A stretch of DNA of 21,625 nucleotides from an uncultured Opitutia bacterium (GTDB lineage Bacteria; Verrucomicrobiota; Verrucomicrobiia; Opitutales; UBA953). Both the position numbers and the translations under genes were made by a program. The notes beneath the pieces are model-generated. The model saw only the letters and a program-made list of their open reading frames with translations. It was not told the origin of the DNA and ran no database searches. Positions 8,220-16,327 of this stretch are shown here, piece by piece. Where the stretch lies: the NCBI GenBank assembly GCA_903829855.1, contig CAIKRN010000048.1:1-21625 (forward strand), in the 5' to 3' direction. Position 1 is the stretch's first letter, and each line of letters opens with the position of its first letter.

Positions 8220-9508
8220 CCCTCATCGACCCGATTACCCGCCGGCGTTTCGAGCGCTTCCGTGCCAACCGCATGGGCTGGTGGTCACTCCTCACCTTCA
8301 TGACCTTAGCCGTACTCGCTGCGCTGGGTCCACTGCTCGTGGGGAAGCGACCGCTGGTCATGCGAATCAATGAGGAACTACGCTTCCCCGTTTTTGCGGG
8401 CTTTATTTCGGGCAAGGAGTTAGGGCTCAACTCCATCGCGGAACCCAACTACCGGCTGCTCGCCTTGGAACTTAACTCCTCGAAACGGGGCTGGATTTTG
8501 ATGCCGGTCGTGCCTTTCGCCCCCGATGAAGTCTGCGAAGTTGCCCCGGCCGTCCATCAGGACTTGCAAGGGAACTGGTCCGACCCCCGCGGCGTCATCG
8601 CCGAAGGTCGTATTTTTAGCCTTAATCCTGACGGCTCTCGCCGCCAAATCTGGTCAGTCGCCAACGGCCACCTCAACGGAGATGCTCGGCTCATGGAAAA
8701 CGGCAGCGGCGTGGCTCGGGCCAAGCTTACGACCGACAAAGTTACCTTAAGCATTCCGGCTAGCCGCCAGATCGACTGGCAGCCACGCGGGGCCCTCTTC
8801 ACCTTAATTCCCTCCCCCTGCCCTCCAGGGCTAGATGGTCATTGGTTAGGCACGGATGAATCTGGCCATGACATGGTCGCCCGACTCTTTGGTGGCTTTC
8901 GAATTCTTCTACTCGCCGCCCTGATTTACCTGCCATGTGTATATGCCGTCGGCTTGATCCTCGGTGCCTCGATGGGCTATTTCGGCGGCTGGTTTGATAT
9001 GTTCTGGCAACGCGCCATGGAAATCTGGTCCAACATTCCCTTCCTCTATGCGGTCATCTTCTTGGCCAGCCTCCTTGAACCATCGTTAGCGGTGCTCATC
9101 CTCATTCTCGTGGCGTTCTCCTGGATTGGTCTCGCCCAGCAGTTACGGGCCTCGGCGTATCAAGTCTCCGCCCGCGATTACGTAACCGCCTCAAAATCGT
9201 TAGGCGCCGGCCATGCTCGCATCATTTGGCGACATATCCTGCCGAATTGCGCGACCGTCATCCTGACCACCCTGCCCTTCAGCTTGCACGGACTCGTCTT
9301 CTCCCTCTCGGCACTCGATTACCTAGGCTTCGGCCTCCCGCCCACGGAGCCATCGTGGGGCGATCTCTTACACCAAGCCAAAGAGAACTGGAATGCGTGG
9401 TGGATTCTCGGCCCCTCCCTGTTCTGCCTCGTCGGTACTATGATCATGATCAATTCCGTCGGCGAAGCACTTCAGGATGCCTTCGACCTCCGACGTAACC
9501 AACAATGA
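8216..9508 (+). CDS. yejE: ABC peptide importer, YejE-like inner-membrane permease
   Basis: The second membrane subunit of the Yej-type importer. The N-terminus (RRRFERFRANRMGWWSL, 9-25) followed by a membrane helix and then KRPLVMR and RFPVF is diagnostic of YejE. The conserved HWLGTDESGHD sits at 209-219, and the ATPase-coupling loop ARDYVTASKSLG begins near 319. LDYLGFGLPP and GEALQDAFD mark the C-terminus. E. coli YejE is 341 residues; this protein is 430. The difference is mostly an extra, predicted periplasmic segment at about 107-197, between LMPVVPF and the GTD motif. It starts inside the yejB stop codon (ATGA) and itself overlaps yejA by 4 nt, so the three should be translated in step. 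Confidence 0.92.
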   Translation: MTLIDPITRRRFERFRANRMGWWSLLTFMTLAVLAALGPLLVGKRPLVMRINEELRFPVFAGFISGKELGLNSIAEPNYRLLALELNSSKRGWILMPVVPFAPDEVCEVAPAVHQDLQGNWSDPRGVIAEGRIFSLNPDGSRRQIWSVANGHLNGDARLMENGSGVARAKLTTDKVTLSIPASRQIDWQPRGALFTLIPSPCPPGLDGHWLGTDESGHDMVARLFGGFRILLLAALIYLPCVYAVGLILGASMGYFGGWFDMFWQRAMEIWSNIPFLYAVIFLASLLEPSLAVLILILVAFSWIGLAQQLRASAYQVSARDYVTASKSLGAGHARIIWRHILPNCATVILTTLPFSLHGLVFSLSALDYLGFGLPPTEPSWGDLLHQAKENWNAWWILGPSLFCLVGTMIMINSVGEALQDAFDLRRNQQ

Positions 9509-11388
9509 GAACCCTCTGCGCTTTTCTCTTCGCCATGGCTGTTGCCCAGGCCGAAACCTTCCAGGATCCGAATGCCACGAAGTATTACACGGAGCATAAG
9601 GAGTTCTTCCACTTCGCCACTCCGGCCGATCTGCCCAAAGACCTGACCTGGCAGGACGGCTCGGGGCAAAAAGAGTTTGCCGACCCAAGGGCATTGCGCG
9701 GCGGCATCCTGCGGCAGTTTACCCCTTCGACACCCCCAACCCTCCGCCGCGTCGGACCCAATGCGAATAATGGCTTCCGCGGCGAACTCTACGACAACAA
9801 CGACTTCGGCCTCCTCTCCTCTCACCCCAATTCAGATGAACCGATTCCAGCCTTAGCGACCAGTTGGGCGATGTCCGCGGACGGCATGACCGCCTATTTT
9901 AAACTAGACCCGCATGCCAAATTCACGGACGGCCAGCCCATCACCGCCGACGATTATTTCTTCGCCTTTTACTTTTACCGTTCACCCTGGATTAACGCTG
10001 AATGGTATGTCGATTACTACACCCGCGAATGGGGCGGCATTACCAAGTTCGATAATTACACGATCGCGGTAAAGGCGCCCCGCAAACGCCCGATGCAACT
10101 CGAGAACCTGGGTGAGCTGCGCCCCATTCCGCGCAATTTCTTCAAGGACTTCGGCCCGACTTACGAGAAGACCTACAACGACCGATTCCAGCCCACCACG
10201 GGACCTTACTACGTAACGAAGGAAGGCTTTCAACGGGAGAAGTCCGTGACGCTCACCCGCGTAAAAGATTGGTGGGGGGATCATCGTAAATATTACCGCT
10301 ACCGCTACAACCCAGACACAATTGAGTTCACCGTCATTCGCGAAATCGACAGCGCCTATGAATCGCTCCTCGCTGGCGAGATTGATTTTATGCCCATCGG
10401 TATGCCCCGCTACTGGTACGGCACCAACGAGAAGAAAGCCTATCTCGATGGCTACGTCACCAAGGTACAGTTCTTCAACGACATCCCGCGCCCGCCTTAC
10501 GGTCTTTATATCAACACCCAACGACCCCTGCTGAATGATCGTAACATCCGGATCGGCCTACAGCACGCGACCGACTTCCAGCGCGTCATCGAAGGATTCT
10601 ATCGCGGGGACTACGAACGCCTCAACCAATTCAGTGAAGGACTCGGCAAGTACACCGACCCGACCATCCGGGCCCGCTTATTCTCCCCCGAACTTGCCCG
10701 AGCGGCCTTCGCCAAGGCTGGCTTCACCCAGACTGGCCCGGATGGCATCCTGAAGAACACCGCAGGTGAACGCCTCTCCTTCCGCTTGACCTTCGATACC
10801 TCGGACCGTCGTAAATACCTAGCCACCCTAGTGGAGTCAGCCCGCCGTTGCGGCCTAGAGTATCGACCAGAGACCCTCGAGCATACCACCATGTACCGCA
10901 AGGTCATGGAAAAGAACCATGACATCGCCTTTTGGGCCTGGTCCGTCTCCGGTCGTCTGCCGGCACTCTGGGAATCACACCATGGAGACAACGCCGTCGA
11001 CAAACTGGCGGACGGAAGAAAAGTCCCCAAACGCCAGACCAATAATATCACCGGTATCGACGACCCAGAGCTTTCCGCCCTCATTGATAAGTTCCGGGCC
11101 GCCACCGAGGAGCCCGAGATGATCAAGCTTTCACTCCAGATGCAGCGCCGGATTCATGACAACGCTGACTTCATTCCTGGCTTCCGAGTGCCAGGTTACC
11201 GCATCGCCCATTGGGGCTGGGTGAAATTCCCCGAAGGCTTTGACGTCCGATCAGCGGAGGACCCCCAGAGCTATGGGCTATTCTGGTTGGTGCCGTCTGA
11301 GCGCGACAAAGACCTCAAGGATTTCCGAGCCGGCGTCGTCAGGGGCCCCCCTAAGACCATCATCGAGGACCGTTGGCGAACCGAATGA
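9505..11388 (+). CDS. yejA: Periplasmic solute-binding protein, family 5 (YejA-like)
   Basis: The extracytoplasmic receptor that would capture peptides for the two permeases. It has a short signal peptide, MRTLCAFLFAMAVAQA, with likely cleavage after residue 16. There is no lipobox cysteine at the cleavage site, so the mature protein should be soluble in the periplasm. The mature part has the family-5 pattern: RGGILRQF near 64-71, IPALATSWAMSADG, and FTDGQPITADDYFFAF, the loop that precedes the ligand pocket in Dpp/Opp receptors. GPYYVT and a YxALL-like ESLLAGEIDF follow. The length of 627 compares with about 604 for E. coli YejA. In E. coli the receptor gene comes first (yejABEF); here it follows the permeases. 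The ligand is unknown: YejABEF in enterobacteria takes up microcin C and peptides, but pocket specificity cannot be read here. Confidence 0.92.
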   Translation: MRTLCAFLFAMAVAQAETFQDPNATKYYTEHKEFFHFATPADLPKDLTWQDGSGQKEFADPRALRGGILRQFTPSTPPTLRRVGPNANNGFRGELYDNNDFGLLSSHPNSDEPIPALATSWAMSADGMTAYFKLDPHAKFTDGQPITADDYFFAFYFYRSPWINAEWYVDYYTREWGGITKFDNYTIAVKAPRKRPMQLENLGELRPIPRNFFKDFGPTYEKTYNDRFQPTTGPYYVTKEGFQREKSVTLTRVKDWWGDHRKYYRYRYNPDTIEFTVIREIDSAYESLLAGEIDFMPIGMPRYWYGTNEKKAYLDGYVTKVQFFNDIPRPPYGLYINTQRPLLNDRNIRIGLQHATDFQRVIEGFYRGDYERLNQFSEGLGKYTDPTIRARLFSPELARAAFAKAGFTQTGPDGILKNTAGERLSFRLTFDTSDRRKYLATLVESARRCGLEYRPETLEHTTMYRKVMEKNHDIAFWAWSVSGRLPALWESHHGDNAVDKLADGRKVPKRQTNNITGIDDPELSALIDKFRAATEEPEMIKLSLQMQRRIHDNADFIPGFRVPGYRIAHWGWVKFPEGFDVRSAEDPQSYGLFWLVPSERDKDLKDFRAGVVRGPPKTIIEDRWRTE

Positions 11389-11436
11389 CATGGTTCTTCC
11401 TTCCCCTCGCCACACGCCTCACCTAACGTCACTCCC

Positions 11437-12282
11437 ATGTCCGCCGAGCCCCTCCTGAAAGTACAGGACCTCAGCATCACCTTTCATGCTGGTGACCGTG
11501 CCACCGTCGCCGCCCAAGATGTTAGTTTTTCCATCGCCGCAGGCGAAGTCCTCGCTGTCGTCGGCGAGTCCGGCTCCGGCAAGTCGGTCTCGGCCTTGGC
11601 ACTCACTCGCCTGCTTCCTCCCGCCCCGACTTGCACCGTAACTGGGTCGGTCACGCTTGACGGCGTCAACCTGCTGGGACTACCCGAGGATCAACTCGCC
11701 AAAATCCGGGGCGGCTCGATCGCCTACATCTTCCAAGAGCCAGGCTCGTCACTGAATCCTGTCTATACGATTGGGTTCCAAGTCGGCGAAGCGATTACGC
11801 TTCATCGCCCGGAAGTTACCGATGTCAAAGCTGAGATCATCCGTGCCCTTCAGGAAGTTCACATCAACGAGCCCGAGCGCGTCGCGAACCAATACCCCCA
11901 TGAGCTCTCAGGTGGCATGCAGCAGCGGGCGATGATTGCGATGGCCCTCGCCTGCAATCCGCGGCTCCTCGTGGCCGACGAACCGACCACCGCGCTCGAC
12001 GTCACCATTCAAAAAGAAATCATGGATCTGCTGGCCCGCCTGCGACGAGATCGGGGCATGAGTATCCTCCTGATCACGCATAACTTTGGGATTGTCGCCA
12101 ACTTCGCCGACCACGTTCAGGTGATGTGGAAGGGACGTATCGTCGAACACGGCCCCGTTAACGAAATCATGAAGACTCAAGCGCATCCCTACACGCGGGC
12201 ACTCATCGCCTGCATCCCGCGCCTAGGTCAGCGCCGTCGCCGCCTCACCACCTTAACGGACGAATTAAAAGTCTCCCGATGA
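11437..12282 (+). CDS. ABC peptide importer ATPase 1 (DppD/OppD type; N-terminal half of YejF)
   Basis: A nucleotide-binding subunit that powers peptide import. It is complete at 281 residues: Walker A GESGSGKS at 43-50, Q-loop Gln100, signature LSGGM at 157-161, Walker B ending DEPTTALD at 181-188, and switch His215. The C-terminal AHPYTRALIACIPRLG is the hinge into the short oligopeptide-transporter tail seen in DppD/OppD. It corresponds to the first half of E. coli YejF, a 529-residue double ATPase. It starts 48 nt after yejA with no obvious Shine-Dalgarno sequence before the ATG and overlaps the next ATPase gene by ATGA. The two subunits most likely act as a heterodimer under YejB/YejE. 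Confidence 0.92.
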   Translation: MSAEPLLKVQDLSITFHAGDRATVAAQDVSFSIAAGEVLAVVGESGSGKSVSALALTRLLPPAPTCTVTGSVTLDGVNLLGLPEDQLAKIRGGSIAYIFQEPGSSLNPVYTIGFQVGEAITLHRPEVTDVKAEIIRALQEVHINEPERVANQYPHELSGGMQQRAMIAMALACNPRLLVADEPTTALDVTIQKEIMDLLARLRRDRGMSILLITHNFGIVANFADHVQVMWKGRIVEHGPVNEIMKTQAHPYTRALIACIPRLGQRRRRLTTLTDELKVSR

Positions 12283-13076
12283 GCGCCCCCGCCCACCTCC
12301 TCGAAGTCCGCGGACTCTCGGTCCACTACCCGGGCCGGGCCCCATGGTTCTGGCAAACCGCTGAACCTAAAAAAGCCGTTGATGACATTTCGTTCGTTGT
12401 TCCTAAAGGCAAGACGGTCGGCCTCGTTGGTGAATCTGGCTCGGGTAAGACCACCACTGGCCGGGCCATCGTGAAGTTGGCCCCCTTGACGGCCGGAAAC
12501 ATCCTCTACCATGGCGTGGACATCGGCACCCTGTCCAACGCGGAGTTCCTGCCGTGGCGTAAGAAGATTCAGATGATTTTTCAGGATCCCTACAACTCGC
12601 TAAACCCGCGGGCTGACATCCTGAGCATTCTCTCCGAGCCGCTCGAGATTCACTTCCCGCAGATGACCGCCAGCGATCGCGAGGCACGTTGCGCTGAGTT
12701 ACTGCGGAGTGTGCAGCTCCCCGCCGAACACCTTCGCCGCAACCCCCATGAATTCTCCGGTGGCCAACGTCAGCGCATCGGCATTGCCCGCGCATTAGCC
12801 GTGCAGCCAGAACTCATTATCTGCGACGAACCCGTTTCGGCCCTAGACGTCTCCGTCCAGGCAGAAGTCGTCAACCTCCTCCAAGACCTGCAAGAACAAC
12901 TCGGACTCACCTACCTCTTTATTGCGCATGACCTCGCGGTCGTCGAACACGTTAGCGACCAGATCTTGGTGATGTCGAAGGGTCGCATCGTCGAACAGGG
13001 CACGCCGGCGGAGATTCTCGGCAATCCACGCGAAGCGTATACGAAGACCCTACTGGCCGCCGTGCCTCGGTTCTGA
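12279..13076 (+). CDS. ABC peptide importer ATPase 2 (DppF/OppF type; C-terminal half of YejF)
   Basis: The partner nucleotide-binding subunit, 265 residues. Walker A GESGSGKT lies at 51-58, Q-loop Gln102, signature FSGGQ at 159-163, DEPVSALD at 183-190 and switch His217. The insertion before Walker A (about 19-32, APWFWQTAEPKKAV) is typical of DppF/OppF-like ATPases. Its start ATG lies within the stop of the first ATPase (4-nt overlap), so the two halves of a YejF-like enzyme are made from adjacent coupled frames rather than one fused gene. Its TGA stop shares one base with the exosortase ATG, an unusually tight link to a functionally unrelated protein. Confidence 0.92.
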   Translation: MSAPAHLLEVRGLSVHYPGRAPWFWQTAEPKKAVDDISFVVPKGKTVGLVGESGSGKTTTGRAIVKLAPLTAGNILYHGVDIGTLSNAEFLPWRKKIQMIFQDPYNSLNPRADILSILSEPLEIHFPQMTASDREARCAELLRSVQLPAEHLRRNPHEFSGGQRQRIGIARALAVQPELIICDEPVSALDVSVQAEVVNLLQDLQEQLGLTYLFIAHDLAVVEHVSDQILVMSKGRIVEQGTPAEILGNPREAYTKTLLAAVPRF

Positions 13077-14101
13077 TGCCCGTGGCAAGCCAGGACCGGT
13101 CGTCGTTGCCGATCGACCCAACCACTCGCGGATTGGGCTGGCTGCTCGTCGGCATGGCGACGCTCGCCACTTGGGATCAATGGGCCATCTGGAGCACTAA
13201 AGAGGACTACAGCTTTGGTTACCTCGTGCCGCTTTTTTCTGCCTACGTTCTGTGGGATCGCTGGAATGATCTTCGTGCCCTCCTCACGGGTAGTCGGTCT
13301 CAGCTATCTGCGCCCGCGTCGCGATTCGCACTCCTCTTCGCCCAAGCCATGGCCTTCGGCTCCGTCATCATCTTCGCCTTCGGCGTAATTTCGCGCGCCA
13401 TTTTCGGCACGGGCGTCGGTCCGACCTTAGCCATCGCGTTCGGCCTTACTGGTACGGCCTTAGCCGTAACCTTTCTCTCTGTACGCGGGCCAGAAGACAC
13501 CACGCCGACGGCTCACTCCCGCTGGCAAGCAGTGGGCTTGATGCTTTTTCCTGCGGGGGTCTGGCTGATTTCCGGCCCCTTCCTCTACCTCGTCGACAAT
13601 CAGATTAAAAACGCCCTCCTGAGTGACGTTACGGAAATCGTCACAGGTATCATGCGGGCAACCGGCCACAGTATTCTCGTCCGTGGTAATACTTTGGTTT
13701 TCCCGAATGGCGACGCGGTGGGCGTAGCCGAAGCCTGCTCCGGCATTCGCTCGCTCTCGGCCTGCGTCTTCGCTGGCTGCTTCTTGGGCTCCGTCGCCAT
13801 TGAGGGCAGCTTCCCGGGCATTTTGCTACGCCGGGCGGCTATGATTGGCCTGTCCGGACTCACCGCCATCTTGCTCAATATTGGCCGAAACACCTTCCTC
13901 ACATTACAGGCTCTTAACCACGGCTCGAAATCACTCGACCGTGATTGGAATGGCATCGAGCACGGGCAAGTTGGCTTTTCTGCGTTGGGCACCGTGCACG
14001 ATCTGGCCGGCAACATCGCTATGATTGCGGCCCTTGGCATCCTCATTGCCTGCGTCCCCGTGCTTAACCGCATCGGCCGCGCTCGCGACCCCCTTTCCTG
14101 A
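13076..14101 (+). CDS. Exosortase (PEP-CTERM-type membrane sorting protease/transpeptidase)
   Basis: A multi-pass inner-membrane enzyme. Members of this family cleave a C-terminal sorting tail (PEP-CTERM or variants) from exported proteins and are usually tied to exopolysaccharide or envelope assembly. The 341 residues contain SFGYLVPLFSAYVLWDRW (46-63), the conserved first membrane segment, and the full expected triad: Cys221 in EACSGIRSL, Arg271 in NIGRN, and His308 in VHDLAGN. I count about eight hydrophobic segments. There is no EpsI-type periplasmic domain at the C-terminus, which some exosortases have fused. The ATG at 13076-13078 overlaps the previous stop by one base; glgA begins 3 nt after this stop. 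No protein in the window ends in a PEP-CTERM-like motif (Pro-Glu-Pro, hydrophobic helix, Arg cluster), so substrates must lie elsewhere. The subfamily is not assigned. Confidence 0.92.
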   Translation: MPVASQDRSSLPIDPTTRGLGWLLVGMATLATWDQWAIWSTKEDYSFGYLVPLFSAYVLWDRWNDLRALLTGSRSQLSAPASRFALLFAQAMAFGSVIIFAFGVISRAIFGTGVGPTLAIAFGLTGTALAVTFLSVRGPEDTTPTAHSRWQAVGLMLFPAGVWLISGPFLYLVDNQIKNALLSDVTEIVTGIMRATGHSILVRGNTLVFPNGDAVGVAEACSGIRSLSACVFAGCFLGSVAIEGSFPGILLRRAAMIGLSGLTAILLNIGRNTFLTLQALNHGSKSLDRDWNGIEHGQVGFSALGTVHDLAGNIAMIAALGILIACVPVLNRIGRARDPLS

Positions 14102-14104
14102 CCG

Positions 14105-15541
14105 ATGAAAATCCTTTTCGTTACCCCCGAACTTGCACCTTGGTCCAAAGCGGGTGGACTCGGTGATGCAACTGCCGCCCTCGGCAAAGCACTCGCCGCT
14201 CAAGGTCATGAAGTCAGGGCGGTCACCCCTCTTTACGGCTCTGTCCCTGGCCGTGAAGGTATGAGTACCTTCATCGAATCGCTCAAAGTAGGCGTCGGCG
14301 GCGACCCACTGAAAGCGGCCTGCCGAGTCCGGACACTCACGGTTGCCAAGGGATTTGATGCTTGGTTCATTGAGCATGAAGATTTTTACGGAAGTCGCGA
14401 AGTCTATCCGACCCGTGAAGATGCCGCGGAGCGGGCAGCGTTCTATGGGCGAGCTGGGCTGGATGCCTGCCTTTCTACCAACTGGATTCCCGACATCGTC
14501 CATTGCCACGATTGGACCGCGGGCCTCGTTCCCGTCCTACTCAATACGACGCTGAAGTCATCCGCCCTAGGCAAAAGCGCCTCGGTGATCACCATCCATA
14601 ATCTTCAGCATCAAGGGCTCTACCCACGTCGCATCATGAGCTACCTCGGGTTGCCAGAATTCCTGTGGACCCCCCTGGAGCTCGAGTGTCTGGGAGGCGT
14701 TAATTTCCTTAAAGGCGGCATCCTTCATGCGCGCCGCGTGATTACGGTCAGTCCTACCTACGCTCAGGAAATCCTCACGCCAGCCTTTGGTTACGGACTT
14801 GATGATGTCGTCCGCCGACGCAGCCGTGATCTGCTAGGCATTCTTAATGGTGTCGATCGCGACGAATGGAATCCCCTGGAGGACAAACATATCGCGAAAG
14901 GTTTCTCCGCCAAGGACGTCGGCGGCAAAAGCACCTGCAAGCAGGCCCTCCTCCGCGAACTGAATCTAGCCACCGACCGCCAACTTGCCGTGTTCGGCGT
15001 CGTCTCCCGCCTCTGGGATCAGAAGGGACTCGACCTCGCCGTACAGGTGCTACCCAAATACCTTCGCGATGGCATGATTCAGTTCGTCCTACTCGGTAGC
15101 GGGGATGCGGTTTTGGAAAACGAATTTCGCCGACTCGCGGCGGACTTCCCTGAGCTCTGCGCCGTCCGCATCGGCTACGACAACGGCCTTTCGCATCGCA
15201 TCGAGGCAGGTAGCGATTTCTTCCTGATGCCCAGCCGATTCGAACCCTGCGGACTTAATCAGATGTATTCCATGGCGTACGGCACCCTTCCCGTCGTGCG
15301 AGCGACGGGCGGATTAGCGGACACCGTTTCACCCTGGGATGGCAAGCAAGGCGGGACTGGGGTCACCTTCCAACACGCCGACGTCGCAGGTATCGATTGG
15401 GCCATCCAACGTGCCCTAGAACTTTATCAGCAGCCGGAGGCATTCAAAGTTGTGCAGAAAAAAGCCATGGAGAGGGAGTTCAGTTGGTCAAAAGCCGCCA
15501 TGGCCCACGTTGCGTGTTACCAATCGGCACTTGCTGATTAA
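14105..15541 (+). CDS. glgA: Glycogen synthase (ADP-glucose type, GT5)
   Basis: Transfers glucose from ADP-glucose onto alpha-1,4-glucan chains in the cytoplasm. The 478 residues are normal for bacterial GlgA. The nucleotide-sugar signature KAGGLGD is at 15-21 (KxGGL), HDWTAGLVPVLL marks the middle of the N-terminal domain, and SRFEPCGLNQMY carries the catalytic Glu380, followed by GTLPVVRATGGLADTV. It is the last gene of the yej-like operon, 3 nt after the exosortase. No glgC (ADP-glucose pyrophosphorylase) or branching enzyme is in the window. The link to exosortase is an oddity of gene order; a role in envelope polysaccharide is possible but not supported by the sequence, which looks like ordinary GlgA. 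Confidence 0.95.
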   Translation: MKILFVTPELAPWSKAGGLGDATAALGKALAAQGHEVRAVTPLYGSVPGREGMSTFIESLKVGVGGDPLKAACRVRTLTVAKGFDAWFIEHEDFYGSREVYPTREDAAERAAFYGRAGLDACLSTNWIPDIVHCHDWTAGLVPVLLNTTLKSSALGKSASVITIHNLQHQGLYPRRIMSYLGLPEFLWTPLELECLGGVNFLKGGILHARRVITVSPTYAQEILTPAFGYGLDDVVRRRSRDLLGILNGVDRDEWNPLEDKHIAKGFSAKDVGGKSTCKQALLRELNLATDRQLAVFGVVSRLWDQKGLDLAVQVLPKYLRDGMIQFVLLGSGDAVLENEFRRLAADFPELCAVRIGYDNGLSHRIEAGSDFFLMPSRFEPCGLNQMYSMAYGTLPVVRATGGLADTVSPWDGKQGGTGVTFQHADVAGIDWAIQRALELYQQPEAFKVVQKKAMEREFSWSKAAMAHVACYQSALAD

Positions 15542-15675
15542 CGTGCATGTGAACTCGCTTATATTTAGCCACATCGGTTTAATTTTATTCAGCATTTTGG
15601 TTAATTATATCTAAAAAAAGTCTTTGGGATGGGTTTTAGGCACTTTGGCATAAATTTAGCATAAAGGGGGGTGCA
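15542..15675 (+). promoter_or_regulatory. AT-rich leader and promoter region of the porin gene
   Basis: The longest non-coding stretch in the window (134 nt), clearly more AT-rich than its surroundings. Two similar boxes, GGTTTAATTTTAT (15576-15588) and GGTTAATTATAT (15599-15610), lie 23 nt apart, about two helical turns. A pair of CATAAA hexamers (15649-15654, 15660-15665) could be -10 elements; TTAGGC at 15636-15641 is a weak -35 for the second (18-nt spacer). I see no hairpin with T-run that would end the preceding glgA transcript. Exact promoter placement is uncertain. Confidence 0.4.
15664..15671 (+). promoter_or_regulatory. Strong ribosome binding site for the porin
   Basis: AAGGGGGG ends 4 nt before the porin ATG at 15676. 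It is the strongest Shine-Dalgarno-like sequence in the window, where most other starts have weak or no site, and fits an abundant outer-membrane protein. Confidence 0.7.
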
Positions 15676-16302
15676 ATGAAGCACACCACCATCACCCTCC
15701 TCACCCTCACCGCTGCCGCGAGCTTTGCTCAGTCGGCGCCCGCCGCTGCCTCGGCGTTCACCACCACCGGCAACCTCGCCCTGACGAGCGACTACGTATT
15801 CCGTGGTATCTCCCAGACGGGCGGTAAGCTCGCCATCCAGGGCGGCTTTGATCTGACCAAGACCCCTATCAGCGGCCTGACCGCCGGCGTTTGGGGTTCC
15901 AGCCTCACCAACGGCACGGAAGTCGACCTCTATGCTAATTACGGTTTTAAGATCGGCGCTGTCGACGTCTCCGTCGGCTATATCGACTACACCTACACCG
16001 CTGCCCACAATGGTGGTGAAGCCAACGTGGCTGCGACTTACGCCGGCCTGACCCTCAAGGCCTCCCGCGGCATTAGCGGCACGTTGACGGACTACTACTA
16101 CGAAGCCAACTACAGCTACGACATCGCCGCCGTCAAGGGACTCAACCTCGGCCTCCACTACGGTTCCGACAAGGCCAGCTCGAAGTACGACTACGCCGTC
16201 GCCCTGACCTACCCAGTCCTTGGTTTCGACGCTTCCGTCGCCTACAACAAGCTTGAAGGCGCTAGCAGCATCACGGCCTTCACGGTCAAGAAGTCCTTCT
16301 AA
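15676..16302 (+). CDS. Outer-membrane beta-barrel protein, TorF-family putative porin
   Basis: A small outer-membrane barrel, probably a passive channel; family members (TIGR02001/TorF) have no well-defined substrate. It has a clear signal peptide (residues 1-18, cleavage after SFA). The mature protein carries the family's N-terminal hallmark LALTSDYVFRGISQTGG at 34-50, then AIQGGFD and GVWGSSL. Alternating polar and aromatic strands rich in Tyr and Gly follow, and it ends in Phe208, the usual barrel-assembly signal. At 208 residues it is a little shorter than many TorF proteins. It stands alone between its own AT-rich leader and a strong terminator, with a strong ribosome binding site, so it is probably monocistronic and well expressed. 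Confidence 0.9.
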   Translation: MKHTTITLLTLTAAASFAQSAPAAASAFTTTGNLALTSDYVFRGISQTGGKLAIQGGFDLTKTPISGLTAGVWGSSLTNGTEVDLYANYGFKIGAVDVSVGYIDYTYTAAHNGGEANVAATYAGLTLKASRGISGTLTDYYYEANYSYDIAAVKGLNLGLHYGSDKASSKYDYAVALTYPVLGFDASVAYNKLEGASSITAFTVKKSF

Positions 16303-16327
16303 GGTTTAAGGTTAAACATCATAGCAA

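Larger units (their letters stand above)
6972..15541 (+). other. Predicted seven-gene operon (yejB-yejE-yejA-ATPase-ATPase-exosortase-glgA)
   Basis: All seven genes point the same way with minimal spacing: 4-nt ATGA overlaps at yejB/yejE, yejE/yejA and between the two ATPases; 48 nt between yejA and the first ATPase; a 1-nt TGATG overlap into the exosortase; and 3 nt before glgA. No terminator-like hairpin with a T-run is visible inside. Translational coupling is likely at the overlapping junctions. Co-transcription is inferred from spacing, not shown. Confidence 0.7.

Noticed and set aside
11437..13076. The two ATPase genes as a frameshifted single yejF
   Set aside because: Each has a complete set of Walker, signature and switch motifs, and the second has its own ATG in a clean 4-nt overlap, which is typical of genuine adjacent genes.
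13600..14509. Two long minus-strand frames (195 and 192 codons) opposite the exosortase and glgA
   Set aside because: Both are antisense to genes with intact catalytic motifs and show composition typical of shadow frames in GC-rich DNA.
6972..15541. A novel defence or mobile element system
   Set aside because: No nuclease, toxin, integrase, transposase or direct-repeat boundaries are seen; all genes fit transport, sorting or metabolism families.
15601..16158. A 185-codon minus-strand frame opposite the porin
   Set aside because: Its Gly/Val/Glu-rich sequence mirrors the porin's biased codons; the porin has a signal peptide, strong ribosome site and C-terminal Phe.
15676..16302. The porin as an exosortase substrate
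   Set aside because: It ends in a beta-strand with terminal Phe; there is no Pro-Glu-Pro motif, C-terminal membrane helix or Arg cluster.
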